This document shows, one piece after another, positions 51,986 through 63,256 of a DNA stretch of 64,000 bases. Under the pieces are notes generated by a model that saw only the letters and a program-made list of their open reading frames with translations, ran no database searches and was not told where the DNA came from. The stretch lies in assembly GCA_002049455.2 (NCBI GenBank), contig KV918975.1:62001-126000 (forward strand), read 5' to 3'. How positions within the stretch are numbered: position 1 is the stretch's first letter; each line of letters starts with the position of its first letter. The DNA comes from Porphyra umbilicalis (lineage: Eukaryota; Rhodophyta; Bangiophyceae; Bangiales; Bangiaceae). A program made the position numbers and the translations under genes.

Positions 51986-54606
51986 CTAGACGGACGTGCC
52001 ACCGCCGCCGGCAGGTGATGCGCCGCCGCCGGCTGGCGGTGGTCGCGCAGCAGCCGGCGGCACCTGCACGTTCGTGCGAAGCGCGTCGCCGCCGGTACCG
52101 GCGGCCGGTGATGAGCGGCCGCCGGCGGGCGGGGACGGAGCAGCAGCCGGCGGCACTTGTCCGTCGGTACGGCGCGCGTCCCCGCCGGTACCGGCAGCCG
52201 TTGATGCGCCGCCGCCGGCAAGCGTTGCTTGGGAAGCAGCCGGCGGCACTTGTCCGTTCGCGCGGGGCGCGTCGCCGCCCGTGCCGCCGGCTGGTGATGC
52301 GCCGCCGCCGGTACCGGCGGTCGGTGACGCGCCGCCGCCGGCAAGCGGTAGTTGGGCAACAGCCGGCGGCACTTGTCCGTTCACGCGGGGCGCGTCGCCC
52401 CCCGCACCGGCGGCCGGTGATGCGCCGCCGCCAGCGCGAGGCGCTCCGCCGCCGCCGGCAAGTGGGAATGGAGCACGAGCCGGCGGCACTTGTCCGTCGG
52501 TGCGGGGCGCGTCGCCGCCGGTACAGGCGACCGCTCATGAGCCGCCGCCGGCAAGCGGGGACGGGGCAGCAGCCGGCGGCACCTGTCCGTCGGTGCGGCG
52601 CGCGTCGCCGCCGGTACAGGCGGCCGGCGATGCGTCGCCGCCGGCTCGAAGCGATCCGCCGCCGCCGGCGAGTGGGGATGGGGCACGGGCCGGCGGCACT
52701 TGCCCGTCGGGGCGGGGCGCGTCCCCGCGGTACAGGCGGCCGGTGATGCGCCGCCGCCGGCTAGCGGCGATTGGGCAGCAGCCGGCGGCACTTGTCCGTT
52801 CGCACGGGCCGCGTCGCCGCCCGTGCCGCCGGCCGGTGATGCGCTGCCACCGGTACCGGCGGCAGGTGACGAGCCGCCGCCGGCAAGCGGTGGTTGGGCA
52901 ACAGCCGGCGGCAATTGTCCGTTTACACGGGGCGCGTCGCCCCCCGTACCGGCGGCCGGTGATGCGCCGCCGCCGGATCGAGGCGATCCGCCGCCGCCGG
53001 CGAGCGGGGACGGAGCAACAGCCGGCGGCACTTGTCCGTCGGTGCGGGGCGCGTCGCCGCCGGTACCGGCGGCCGGTAACGCGCCGCCGCCGGCAAGCGG
53101 TGGTTGGGCAACAGCCGGCGGCACTTGTCCGTTCACGCGGGGCGCGTCGCCCCCCGTACCGGCGGCCGGTGACGCGCCGCCGCCGGCTCGAGGCGATCCG
53201 CCGCCGCCGGCGAGCGGGGACGAGGCAACAGCCGGCGGCACTTGTCCGTCTGTGCGGCTCGCGTCGTCGCCGGTACCGGCGGCCGGTGACGCGCCGCTGC
53301 CGGCGCGAAGCGATCCGCCGCCGCCGGCGAGCGGGAATGGAGCAGCTGCCGGCGGCACTTGTCCGTCTGTGCGGCGCGCGTCGCCGCCGGTACCGGCGGC
53401 CGGTGACGCGCCGCCGCCGGCTAGCGGCGATTGGGCAGCAGCCGGCGGCGCTGGACCGTCGCCGAAGGGCCCCCGACGCGCACCGTAGCCGCCGGCGTCC
53501 GGAAGTCTGCCACCGACCGGCGGCTGCCAATTGTCGCGGATCGGCTCAAATGCGCCGGTCTCGGGGGGTCCTCCACCGGGCGGCCCCCAGTTGTTGTAGG
53601 GTCCCGCGTGGCCGGCGGCTTGACGACTTGCGTGACCTCCCGGCGGCCCCCAGTTGTCTTGGCGCGTCGCGTGGCCGCCGGATTGACGACTTGCTTGAAC
53701 ACCCGGCGGCCCCCAGTTGTCGTGGCGTGCAGTGTGGCCGCCGGCTTGACGACTTTCTTGGCCACCCGGCGGCCACCAATCCTCGCTCAGTGGCCCAAAG
53801 CCGCCGGGCTGATGGGGACGCTGCCCTCCCGGCGGCACCCAGTTCCGCCTTGGCGAAGGCTGGCGATTGGGATGGAAGCCACCGCCGCCGTGGCCACCGG
53901 GCTGTTGATCTCCTTGACCTTGAGAGCCCGGCGGCGCCCACACGTCGCGGCGGGGAGATCCGTCCCTGTCCCGCGAGTCCCGTCCCCGGCCGCCGTAGTC
54001 GTGGTCCGGTTGGAACGACGGCTCCCAGTGGCCGCCGGCTTGAGAAGACCGACCAGCCGGCGACGCCCAGCCACAGCGGCGAGGAGACACTCGACGGCCG
54101 CCCGTATCCCACCCCCGACCGACGTGTCCGCCGTTGCCGTCGGGCGGTTGCTCCCAACGGCCGCCGGCTTGATTGCCCTTCCAAGGAGCCGGCGGCACCC
54201 ACTCGTCACGCGGCGGCAGCGACGCCCGTCCCGCTCCCCCTCCCAAATGTCCGCCACCTTGGTTGGGATCAAACCTTGGTCCCGGTCCCCAGCTGCCGCG
54301 CGCCGGCAGTGACGACCGTCCCGCCCCCCCGGCCCAATTGCCGCCGCCCTGGTTCGGTGTAGCGTTGGGCGGCGGCACCCACGCGCCGCCAGCTACCGGC
54401 GGTCCTTGGCCAGCCGGCGGCGCACAGCTACCAGAGACAGGAAGCGCGGGCCCCCCGCGTGCTGGGGCCGACGTTGCGCAAGGTGGGCAGCCCGCGACGT
54501 GGCAGGAGCACGTGCACCGCGCGAGCACCGCGAGCCGCTCTTGATGACGACGACGCTGGTCACGGCGACGCTCCGTGTCGCGCTCCCGGTCCGGCTTACG
54601 GGTCAT
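51986..54606 (-). pseudogene. Repetitive basic, Cys-rich third protein of H2
   Basis: The frame from Met 54606 opens MTRKPDRERDTERRRDQRRR followed by a CTCSC..C..C cluster, matching the H1 protein that starts at 14685. It continues through repeats of about 17 residues (WGPPGGHASRQAGGHA type) and Ala/Gly/Pro repeats (GQVPPAAAPSPLAGGG). The frame shifts near 52725 and meets one stop near 52535; the same repeat type continues to 51986, 95 bp before the Myb/SANT start. The gene therefore seems to have spanned 54606-51986. No known domain beyond the Cys cluster is recognised, and the rest looks disordered. It is transcribed in the same direction as the Myb/SANT gene. It could be a DNA- or RNA-binding accessory protein; this is speculative. 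Confidence 0.6.
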
Positions 54607-56030
54607 AATCGGAAAGGGGGGGGGGGAAGAAGGCCGGCTTTTGAAGGCCGGAGGTGGACACGGGGACAAGGGGGGAGCGGTGACCAGAGCACATGGGCGC
54701 GCCGCCGGAGCTCGCGGTACACCGGCGGCGTGTCGGTTGCAACAGGCGCGCGCGGGAGGCAAGAAGGAGAGAATCAGCACGAGTGGGGCAGGGGGAGGAG
54801 GGGCAGGAGCCGCCGGCGTCTTCGGCTCAGGCACGCCGGCGGCAAGCACGTGATCGGTGTCGCGCAGGCGGTCGTTGGGCCAGAGGGCGGGAGGGCGGCG
54901 CGCCCCCGCAAGCTGCACCAGTGCTCGACCGTGCCCCCGGGACCCCTCGTGCGCGCTGGACGAGGGGGCGGGGCGGGGCGCAGGCCCGCAGCGGGCCCAA
55001 AACACACGAGGTGTCTTCGGAGCGCCCGAGGTGGACACGAACCCCGGGTGACGCCTCCCCAGCCGCAATGCGCGGTGACCCGCGCGCCCTCCACGCACCC
55101 CCGCCCAATCTGCAGTGGTCACGGGGTGGCCCCAAATGACCGGTTGGGCGGAAGGGGGGCACACAGGACACAGGAAACAGCACAATCTGATCACGGGCCG
55201 GCTGACCCCTCGCCGCATCGAATCCGCCTCCCATCTGAATTTTTCTAAACAATTCCGCGAGCCAATGACAAGGCTCCATACGACTACAACCTTTTCAATA
55301 TTTCCCCATGTCAAGCAAACAAATCGTGAGACTGGTTGCGGGATCGGACCAGTTTTCTGGCGTCGGACCAGCGATACTGCCCCAATGGATTTTTGCACCA
55401 GCCCACCTCCAGGGACTGCCAACGCCTGGTCCAACGAACGGCGTCGGCCACCGTTGCTTCTGGAAGCACCCGAATGGCGCTTCGGGACGGACCGCGCGGT
55501 CCACGACTCGGGCTTGTCGCGACAGCGCATCGCATCACGCACCCGTTGAGGGAACCTCGACCAACGCCAATACCTCTGTTGTGTCCCGTGAGACTCGGGT
55601 TTGAGACAAGTGTGCCAAGTTTCTCCCGCCATGCTGACTCTGGACGCGTGGTGCGACCACTTCGTCCGATGTTCACGATTCGTGTCTCTCTATTTCAGAC
55701 GTGTGTGCCAAAAGTGTATTTTATTGCCGCGATTTGGAAGGTTCCACTAGGATCATAGACACTTTGTCTGACGATCTCTGCCGCACGGCAGCCTTTTCGT
55801 CCGGTGTGTCTTGCCATCGAGACTGCTTCACGATATGCACGAATTTGGACCACTTGGGGACGAACGTTGCTGGGCGCGCATCCCCCATCTTACTTTCCCC
55901 ATCTGGTGATCATGTAGCCCTCGTTTCCGGTAACTCCAGGAGGGCAGAGGGCCCTCTTGGATGAGAAAAATGGGGGGCCGCTCACCGCCCTCCACGTAAG
56001 CAAACGTGGCATATTCCGTTTGGGGTTTCA
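54607..56030. other. H2 right subterminal region, no gene seen
   Basis: Leader and promoter region of the third gene, then about 1 kb of mixed sequence to the right terminal repeat. A frame extends upstream of 54606, but the part beyond the basic start has no motif and no counterpart in H1. Confidence 0.5.
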
Positions 56031-56061
56031 GAACTTGGGGGAGACGTTGTTGGGTGTGCTC

Positions 56062-57435
56062 TCAGTGTTGGAAGGGTCGCGATGACGCTAAAAGCGAATG
56101 GAGTTACGTGGCTGAGAAGAACTGTCCTGCCATAGGGGTCACTGGGCCCGGACGGCGCCTGCCCCCGTGCCACCTCTACAGTACGGCCCCGAAGAACGCC
56201 TGGGGTAGGCCAGAAACGTAGCACCCTTCCTAGGCCATTAGCGTAGCACCCTCACTGGAACGTGCAGTTTGGATTCGTGATTTGACAAGCGCGACAGTCT
56301 GGCTGCTGCGTGCTTATATTTTTCGGGAATGGATTGGATGACCAAGAAATACGCATTTTATGGTCTGGAAGCACACACGCACCAGCCATTCGCGATCGCA
56401 CCGTCTCTCCCCACCCCCCCCCCCCCCCCGCACACCCCGTTCCGCCGATCCCCGAACCCACCTCCCTCGCGACCGCGCATTGCCGGCGCTCACCGCGACC
56501 ACCCCGACATCCGTTGATCCTCGACGCAGCTGCAATCGACGATTTTCCCGAGAGGTGCCCTGCGTTGCACGGTTTCGCGAAGATGAGTGCCTGGAGACTG
56601 ATATTTGCTATGAAGTGTGGGGGTAGCGGCGGTTGAAGCGAGAGGGGGGTGGAGGGGAGGCCGCGTCCGATCAGGAGGGTGCCGTGTGCTTGCGTCCAGC
56701 GCCTCCAGAAAGCAGACCGCTGGGGGGGTGCGCCCAGCTGGACGCCGTCGGCGGCTCGCCGTAGGCTACTCAATTCGAAGTACCTGCTCATTGCCAGTTC
56801 GGCTGCTGCCACTTGCAATTTCTTTACTTCTCCGAACTGAAACCAAATCTGACTCAACCAGTGTTGCCTCACTGACAGAGGGGCTACTGGGTCTGGACCC
56901 ACTCGAAGATGGTCGCGAAGACCATCTTCGAGGGCGCCCAACTTCGGGGCCGTACTGTATATGTATAGCCCCGAGTTGCGCGCGGTGACCGCGCGCAGCG
57001 ACTTGCGGGGCTTGACGCGCCCACGATGACCCACGGGTGATCGTGCCTGCGCGCCGTCTTCTATTGCGGCGGCGCGTCGGTGGTTGCTGACGCCATCTAG
57101 CGGCGCGGTTACAGGCGCCTCGTCGCGCGGCGATCAGTCCCACCCGCCCGCCCGTGCGCCGTGTCGGCCGCCCTGCCCGCCGTGCGCAGGTGCGCTGCGC
57201 GGCGGAGTGACAGCCTCGCCCGTGGGCGCCGCGCGACGCCGGCGGGCCGCCGCCGCTGCAGTGGCGGAGGCGGCACCCCTTTCCCCGCCCGACGCCCCCC
57301 CCACCACGGCAACGTGGCTGTACGTGCCCCCGTGCGCGCTCGCGGCCATAGAGCCGGCCGGCGTGCCCGGTGTCAATGCGTCGCCGGGCGCGCCACCGCC
57401 CTGAAGGCCAGGGTATTGCACGCACGTGCCTGGAA
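56062..57435 (+). repeat. R1 repeat, copy E, truncated and split by a MITE
   Basis: 56062-56178 and 56960-57435 together match R1 copies B and D from TCAGTGTTGGAAGG to GTGCCTGGAA. The first 120 or so bases of R1 are absent; the match begins exactly at the duplicated TCA of H2. The middle is a 779-bp TA element. About 10 extra bases (TATGTATAG) remain at the right MITE junction relative to other R1 copies. Confidence 0.9.
56179..56957. mobile_element. 779-bp TA-targeting MITE in R1
   Basis: Perfect 16-bp terminal inverted repeats CAGTACGGCCCCGAAG (56179-56194 and inverse 56942-56957), flanked by TA (56177-56178, 56958-56959). CAGT ends and TA duplication fit Tc1/mariner. Near the right end, 56902-56914 and 56920-56932 form a perfect 13-bp stem. 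No transposase is present. Confidence 0.92.
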
Positions 57436-60340
57436 TCCGATGGCGATTCCGCCATCGGATGCGTCCGATCAGGGTTGTCCCCAAATGAGACGATGCGCAT
57501 GTCATGCGCATGAGCACAAGCGGAAATGCAGTAACAAATCAGGCATCAGCACTGAAGGAGCCGATTGAACTCGGACATCTCGCGATTCACGACGCCCATG
57601 ATCACACTACTGGTTGCTCACCAGTCATGCCTCGAACTTGTTTGGTTCCGGCTCAGCCAAGGCGGTTCGAGGGCCGGCCTGTCCCGCGAATGCCCTAGAA
57701 GGGCTCGCGTCTTGGCCCTGACCGCCGAGCCCTTCGTTGAATCGTGCGCACACTGGCCCTCATTTGATCCTGCGGTCGCGCCACGTGTGGCGGGCGGAGT
57801 ACCCTTCGCGTCATCCAACCAGCGCCGTACTGGCCGGTCCTCCGAGGTCGCTGACGCCGCTGAGTTGACGCGTCAGCCAACCAGCTGGCATGCAAAATAG
57901 CTCGAAGCGAGCTTGCCAGTGTTGCATAGGGTATTATCAACAAGATGTCCGACGAACACAGCGTCGAATACTTTACATTGAGCAAGCGTTCGACAGTAAT
58001 ATATTTCTTTAGATCAAACTCGAGAGCGTTGGTTGCTCAGCCTCGCCCAATCAGGAGCACAGAAATGAAAGCTATGTCTAACAACAAGTCTGCGCCGCGC
58101 GCGGAATGCCAAATTGCGGAGGTGGCTCGGGTACAATACACCACCCCCCGATGTTGTTGGCCTTGTGGCGCAGCGTGTAGTGTGCGACAAACAGAGGTTG
58201 CAAGTAGCAAGGACGTAGATTAGGTGTCCCGCAACTTTTGCTCGTGTCGGGCTGTTGCTTTCGTCTTTCGGCCCTGGATCCTTGTTGAAGCGGGCGGGCG
58301 AGACCACACTGAACATTTAGCCGTTCTCCCAAAAATCACTCACTGCGATGGTGCCAAAAGTGTTCCAAATCGGCCTCTGCGGGGTCGTACGGCTGTAGTG
58401 AGCCTCTGCTTGCCACTCATCCGGTGCTCGCTCATATCCTCGGTAGGCTCACTATTTACGAGCTCTCAGCAGATGCCAGAACGTGTTGTCATACCGGGAT
58501 ATGTGACCATCAGCGCGTCGGTAATTTCTTCAACCGCGGTTAAGGGAACTTGATCAAGTGGGTCTTTCTGTTCAGCCGCCTCGCAACACGTCAACTCGTT
58601 CCCTTCGTGTATTTGTTTCGCAGTTGAGCTAGGCTCTGTTAGCCAAAGCATTTCACTTCTCTCGCGATCTAAATAAAAATGAAATTCTGTAACACCTCCC
58701 ATCAGTCTCCAGAGTTTTTTTTCCTTGCAGATCCGGATACAGTGGTTCTTTGAGTGCCTTAGCGCACCTGACGTGGACGTCGCGCGAGTGCGGTGTTGCC
58801 AGCTTCAGCGCATTGGCCTAATGCAGACACCTGAGTGAGGGCAGGTGCTCGCTGTTCAAGATGGCAGTGGCCATCATCCTGCGGCTTCGGATGGCTCCCG
58901 TTGTGCGGTCGCAGATTCTGATGGCCGTGTTCCAGGTTCCCGACCCCTCCCCCGCCATTGACTGCGCGCCCCGTGGAAAGCCCTTTGGACGGAAGACTGT
59001 TTGACACCTTGGTGCTCCGCACCCGATCCTCTCCTACGCTGCCGTTGTGGGCGCAACGGACCATTGCCAAGGCTGGACGGATCAACGGCTGCGAGCCGGC
59101 CTCCCATCGGATCATTCTGCCCGATTCGGGCCAACGCTCTCCGGCGCTAGTGTAGTGCAGTGTCCCTTCGACAGACCTGCACCCTGGATAGCGGGATCGG
59201 TTGAGGTCAACCAGTTGGGAGTCGAGAGCACACCAAGCTGTTGCTCTATCTGTATCGCGGACCGCACCCCATCGCTCTGGTCGTCGCCCGCCAATATCTT
59301 CGCCCCCGCACGAGTCATCCGTCATGACACGCGCGGCCTCGTCGACTTAGCCGGGACGCCCGGTGTGGCGCCAGGCTTGTTCCGTCGCTGTGACTGTGTT
59401 GCCGCTGCCGCGGAGGCCCGGGTTGACGGCCCGCCGTGAGCTCCAAGACGCCGCCGCCCCCGCCCGAGGGCGCCGCCTGGACGCCACAAGTTCTTTCCCG
59501 CCGCCGCCGTCGCCGGCGCCAGCATTTTACACTGCTGACGCCGCCGCGGCCGTTGCTCGGCCGTGCAACGGCTTCCCGCACACCGCACGCACAGGCGTGT
59601 TGGGCGCGGGGCCGCAGCGCCTCCGAGGGCTTTTCTTTTTCACCACAGACTGTCTCCTCCCCGTCGGAGAGCGTCCGTCGGCGGTGGACTGTGGCGGTCA
59701 CTTGTCTCGTCGCTGGGGTTTGGTGCGAGTGGACTTTGGCCGGATCAGGCTCAGGTGGACGGCGCTCCCTGCTCCCGTCGCGTCGGTGGCGGTGCAATCC
59801 GCCTCTTGGGGGCGCATGTTTCGCGCTCCCCCCTTCTCCAAGTACTCTCTGAGGAGGTAGGGCCTTTCCGGTCGCAGGAGGCGCTTGCGTCCCGCGGCTC
59901 GGGCAGGGGTTTGGTGTGGCACGCGCACCGCCTGGCCACTCCTCTCTTCCGCGCCCCATCCCCTCTCTGCCGCCATGCGCGCGGCTGCGGCCCCCACGGT
60001 GGCCCCAGCATCAGCCTCCCCCCGGGGGGAGTCCCCCTGTGACCCTTGGCGAGGCAGCAGTCCAGGAGGCAACAACCCAGCGCACCCTGGGCCCACTCCC
60101 TCCACTGTTGCATCCGGCGCGCGTCGACCCCCGTCCGCGCCCTCAACGGCACACAATGGGGGTTCCCGTGGCCTACAAATGCAGAGGCCAACCCGAGCGG
60201 TGCAGAACGGTCGAGCGGTGGCTGGTGGTCGCACGACCACCGCTCACTCCCACCTCCCCTCCCACGGCGCATGCCAACGTCGCTCACCGCCGCAGTCTTC
60301 GTCTGTCAGTGGTGGGGCGACCGCCATCACCGCCGGCGTC
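57436..60340. other. Intergenic region before the methyltransferase gene, no gene supported
   Basis: A short stem-loop (CCGATGGCG, 57437-57458) abuts the R1 end. 57460-58760 is moderate-GC with short frames only. 58760-60300 contains overlapping frames on both strands (for example 59325-58759, - and 59885 onward, +) without motifs. The last part may be 5' UTR or contain unrecognised upstream exons of the methyltransferase. Confidence 0.45.
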
Positions 60341-61864
60341 ATGGCCCCGCATCACTCGGGGAAGGTGACAAATCAGGTGGCGGAGCTGCCGTCGTCGGTT
60401 TTGCGCGCAACGAGTCGGACTTCGCTCGACCGCTCGACAGACGGCGCATTTGGCAAGGCGATCGTCACTGAGCCCGCGCTCAAGGCATCGCGCGTGACAG
60501 TGCTGCAGGAGGAAGACGCGGCGGCCAACTTGAACCTGCTCGAGGCCGACGCGATCGAGGGGCTGTCCAAGGCTGTCAAGCGGCTGTCGTCCTTGTACTT
60601 TTACGATGACAAGGGCAGCCGTATGTTGAAAGAGTTTGCTTGCGGGGGTACCTGAGCGACCGAGTCGGCAGTGGTCTTGTTTGTCTGTCCGCGACGTGGG
60701 TGGGAGACTGTTCTTGTCGAGCTGCTGTGGACGGCCCGCTGTTTCACCGAGCGTGTCCTAACAGTAACTCTCGCTTGCGGTCTCTGTCGCGCTGTTTCCC
60801 TCCCGTCCCCTCCCCTTGTCGTCCCTGCCCGTGCAGAACTATTCCGAGACATCACCGACCAGGAGGAGTACTACGTGACTGCCGCTGAAGCCGAGATCCT
60901 TGACACGGATGGCGCTGCCATCCTCGCCGCCGCCGGCGTCGGCGCGGCCAGCAGTCCCGTCAACGTCATTGAGCTCGGCGCCGGCGACGGGTGCAAGACC
61001 GTCTCCCTCCTCGGCCACCTGACGGCGTCTGGGGCCAACTATGAATACTCGCCGATCGACATTAGCCGGGAGGCCATGCGCCTCCTCTTTTCGACGCTCG
61101 CGCGCTCCCAGGCTGGCACCGGCGTGCGCGTGCACGGCATCGTGGGCGACTACCTCGACGCGCTTGACTTTGTCGTGTCGGCCCCGCCGTTGTCGCTGCT
61201 GTCGTCGACGTCGGGCAGCTCGGACGACACGTCTGTGGACGGCTCCCAGGCGCCGTCTGACGACGCGGAAGAGGTCGACAGCGCTGACAGTGCCGACGGC
61301 GTGGTCATTGGCGGCGGCATCGCGGCGGCGGGGAAGGTCGCCCACCTCAAAAACATGGTCGTTTTCCTCGGCTCTTCCCTTGGCAACTTCGAGCCGGCCG
61401 CCGCGCTCGCCTTCCTCCGCGACGTCCGCGCCCGCCTCCGCCCTGGGGACTGCCTGCTGATCGGGTACGACCTTAAGAAGAGCCCCGCCACGCTCCAGGC
61501 GGCCTACTCGGACACTGCCGGCGTCACCGCTGCCTTCAATTACAACCTGCTCGAGCGCCTCAACCGGGATGTTGGAGGCGACTTTGACGTGAGCGCCTTT
61601 GAGCACCACGCCGTGTACAACCCCGTGGCGGGGACGATGGAGTCGTACCTCCTCTCCACCCGCCGTCAAGTCGTGCACGTCGGCCGCGGGGCACGGAGGA
61701 CCGAGTTCACGCTCGACGCGTGGGAGCCGATCCACACCGAGTACTCCCACAAGTACACCGAGGCGCAGATGGGGGGGTTGGCCAAGTCGGCGGGCTTCTC
61801 CGTCGTCCGCAACTTTACCGACGCGGCGGGACGGTACATCGACGCTGTCTGGTCGGTCGCATAG
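60341..61864 (+). CDS. egtD: EgtD-type histidine N-alpha-methyltransferase, two exons
   Basis: Exons 60341-60620 and 60837-61864 join to 435 residues; the 216-bp intron begins GTATGT and ends GCAG. Splicing restores LYFYDDKGSQLFRDITDQEEYY, the family's N-terminal hallmark. SAM motif VIELGAGDG is at 137-145, GSSLGN at 272-277, GYDLKK at 303-308, FEHHAVYNP at 348-356 and HTEYSHKY at 393-400. The Glu and Ser of the last motif match those that hold the histidine in bacterial EgtD. EgtD makes hercynine from histidine, the first step to ergothioneine; only the methyltransferase part is present, without the sulfoxide synthase found fused in fungal Egt1. An acidic Ser/Asp-rich insert (about 208-262) is unusual. 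The start is uncertain: Met 60341 gives a family-like length, but the frame is open further upstream. Confidence 0.88.
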
Positions 61865-63155
61865 CAGCGGCACGCTCCGCCGGTGGCTGCGGTCTGGCTG
61901 TACGGGCCGCGCCAATGCGTTACGGGCCTTCCCTTTGCGAGGAGCTCGTACGAGCTCTTTGCCTTGTTAGTTTGGATGCCTTGCCCGTGGTTGGGCGGTC
62001 GTCCGCTGGTTCCGTCTAGAGTGATTGCAACGGTTTGTTGCCTCTGTCGCCCCGTCCGGTTCTTCAGCTTGTTCCCGGGTTCATCGTTTGGTCCATGCGA
62101 TGCCTGCTTGCATCCTCACCTGGGGACCTCGGCGCACGCGATTTGGCGCCGGGTTGACCTTCCACATGGCCGGCGCCCTTGCTGTGTATCTGGCCCCACG
62201 TCTTTCGTGCCACTGGTGCGCGCCATCGTTTTGTATCTGTCGCCACGTCTTTCGTGTACACCTGAATGCCATCATTTCGTGTCTGTCACCATGACTCCAC
62301 GCCTTTCGTGCCACACTGCCACACGTTGTCGCATCTCTGCTTTTTAGGCCGTATGTGTATCTCCTGACGTTTGTTGACCATGCAACGCATGTACGGGTAC
62401 AGTGCACGTACGGTATTGTGCTTCTCACAAAAACTGGATCCGCAACATCTGCTATGGCATCATGAACCGCCCCCTGAGCCAATGAAACAGTGATTTGCAG
62501 CGGAAGCTGATGCACCGAGGTCCAGTCCTTTTGAGAAGCACAATAACCGCCCTGGATGTGACCGGTGTCTGAAGAGCGCGATGCCAACGTCCCAACGCAG
62601 GCACTTCGCGGCGCGGTCTGTGTGCGGCCCCTACCCCCATCGACCGGCGCCCAAGAGAAGAAAAGCACGCTCCCCCCCCCCACCGATGAAATGCACTTGT
62701 GGCCGCCGCAGGGGCCCATGCGGCCGCCGACCACTCCCCCAATCCTCCCCAGCTGCACCGCTGACGGGGCGGGCCCCCGCGCCGCACCCAAACACGCCGA
62801 CGACGGCGGCGCGAAGGGAGGGCACGGGGCGCGGAGCGCACCGCCCCAGACGTCGAGATTGTCACGGCCTCGCCCGTACGAGCGTGCGCCGGCGGGCGAC
62901 CGTCGCCGCCGCGGCGATGCGGGCACCCCCGCCGCTGGCGCCGCACGGCGACGCCGTGGGCCGGCGCCGCGCGGCGGAGCCGTGGGCCGGCGCCGTGGGG
63001 CGGCGGCGGCACGGGCGGCGGCGACGGGTGCGGCGGGCGGCGGCAGCGCCCGCGTGGTTGGCGGGACGGCGCGCGCTGACACGGGCTGTTGGCGCGCCGC
63101 CGCCGCCGCGTCGGCTCGCGGTGCGACGCGTGCGGGGGGGACCGGTCGGCTGCTA
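61865..63155. other. 3' flank of the methyltransferase, with short tandem repeats
   Basis: 62172-62315 holds about three diverged units of 45-50 bp with CACGTCTTTCGTG. The rest is intergenic. The long minus-strand frame 63588-62452 is Arg/Pro/Ala-rich and mostly low complexity, so I do not call it a gene. Confidence 0.5.
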
Positions 63156-63256
63156 ACCCCCGCCGCGGGGCGTGCGCCCCCCCCCGCCGCGGGGCGTGCG
63201 CCCCCCCCCGCCGCGGGGCGTGCGCTCCCCCCCGCCGCGGGGCGTGCGCTCCCCCC
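63156..63256 (+). repeat. 24-bp GC-rich tandem array
   Basis: Four units of about 24 bp containing CCCCGCCGCGGGGCGTGCGC. Each unit includes the palindrome CCCCGCGGCGGGG-like core. No function is evident. Confidence 0.85.

Larger units (their letters stand above)
46247..56061. mobile_element. H2, a 9.8-kb PIF/Harbinger element related to H1
   Basis: Terminal inverted repeats of 31 bp with one mismatch (46247-46277 and 56031-56061, starting GAGCACACCCAACAACGTC) are flanked by TCA on both sides (46244-46246, 56062-56064). The gene order matches H1: transposase (+), minisatellite, Myb/SANT-like gene (-), repetitive Cys-rich gene (-). The right flank is R1 sequence starting exactly at the duplicated TCA, while the left flank is the end of H3. 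Confidence 0.92.

Noticed and set aside
54607-55632. Upstream extension of the H2 third protein
   Set aside because: The basic start at 54606 matches the H1 protein; sequence before it has no counterpart and no motif.
58759-60287. Minus-strand frames upstream of the methyltransferase
   Set aside because: Mutually overlapping with plus-strand frames, no motif, and no clear start; more likely intergenic or 5' region.
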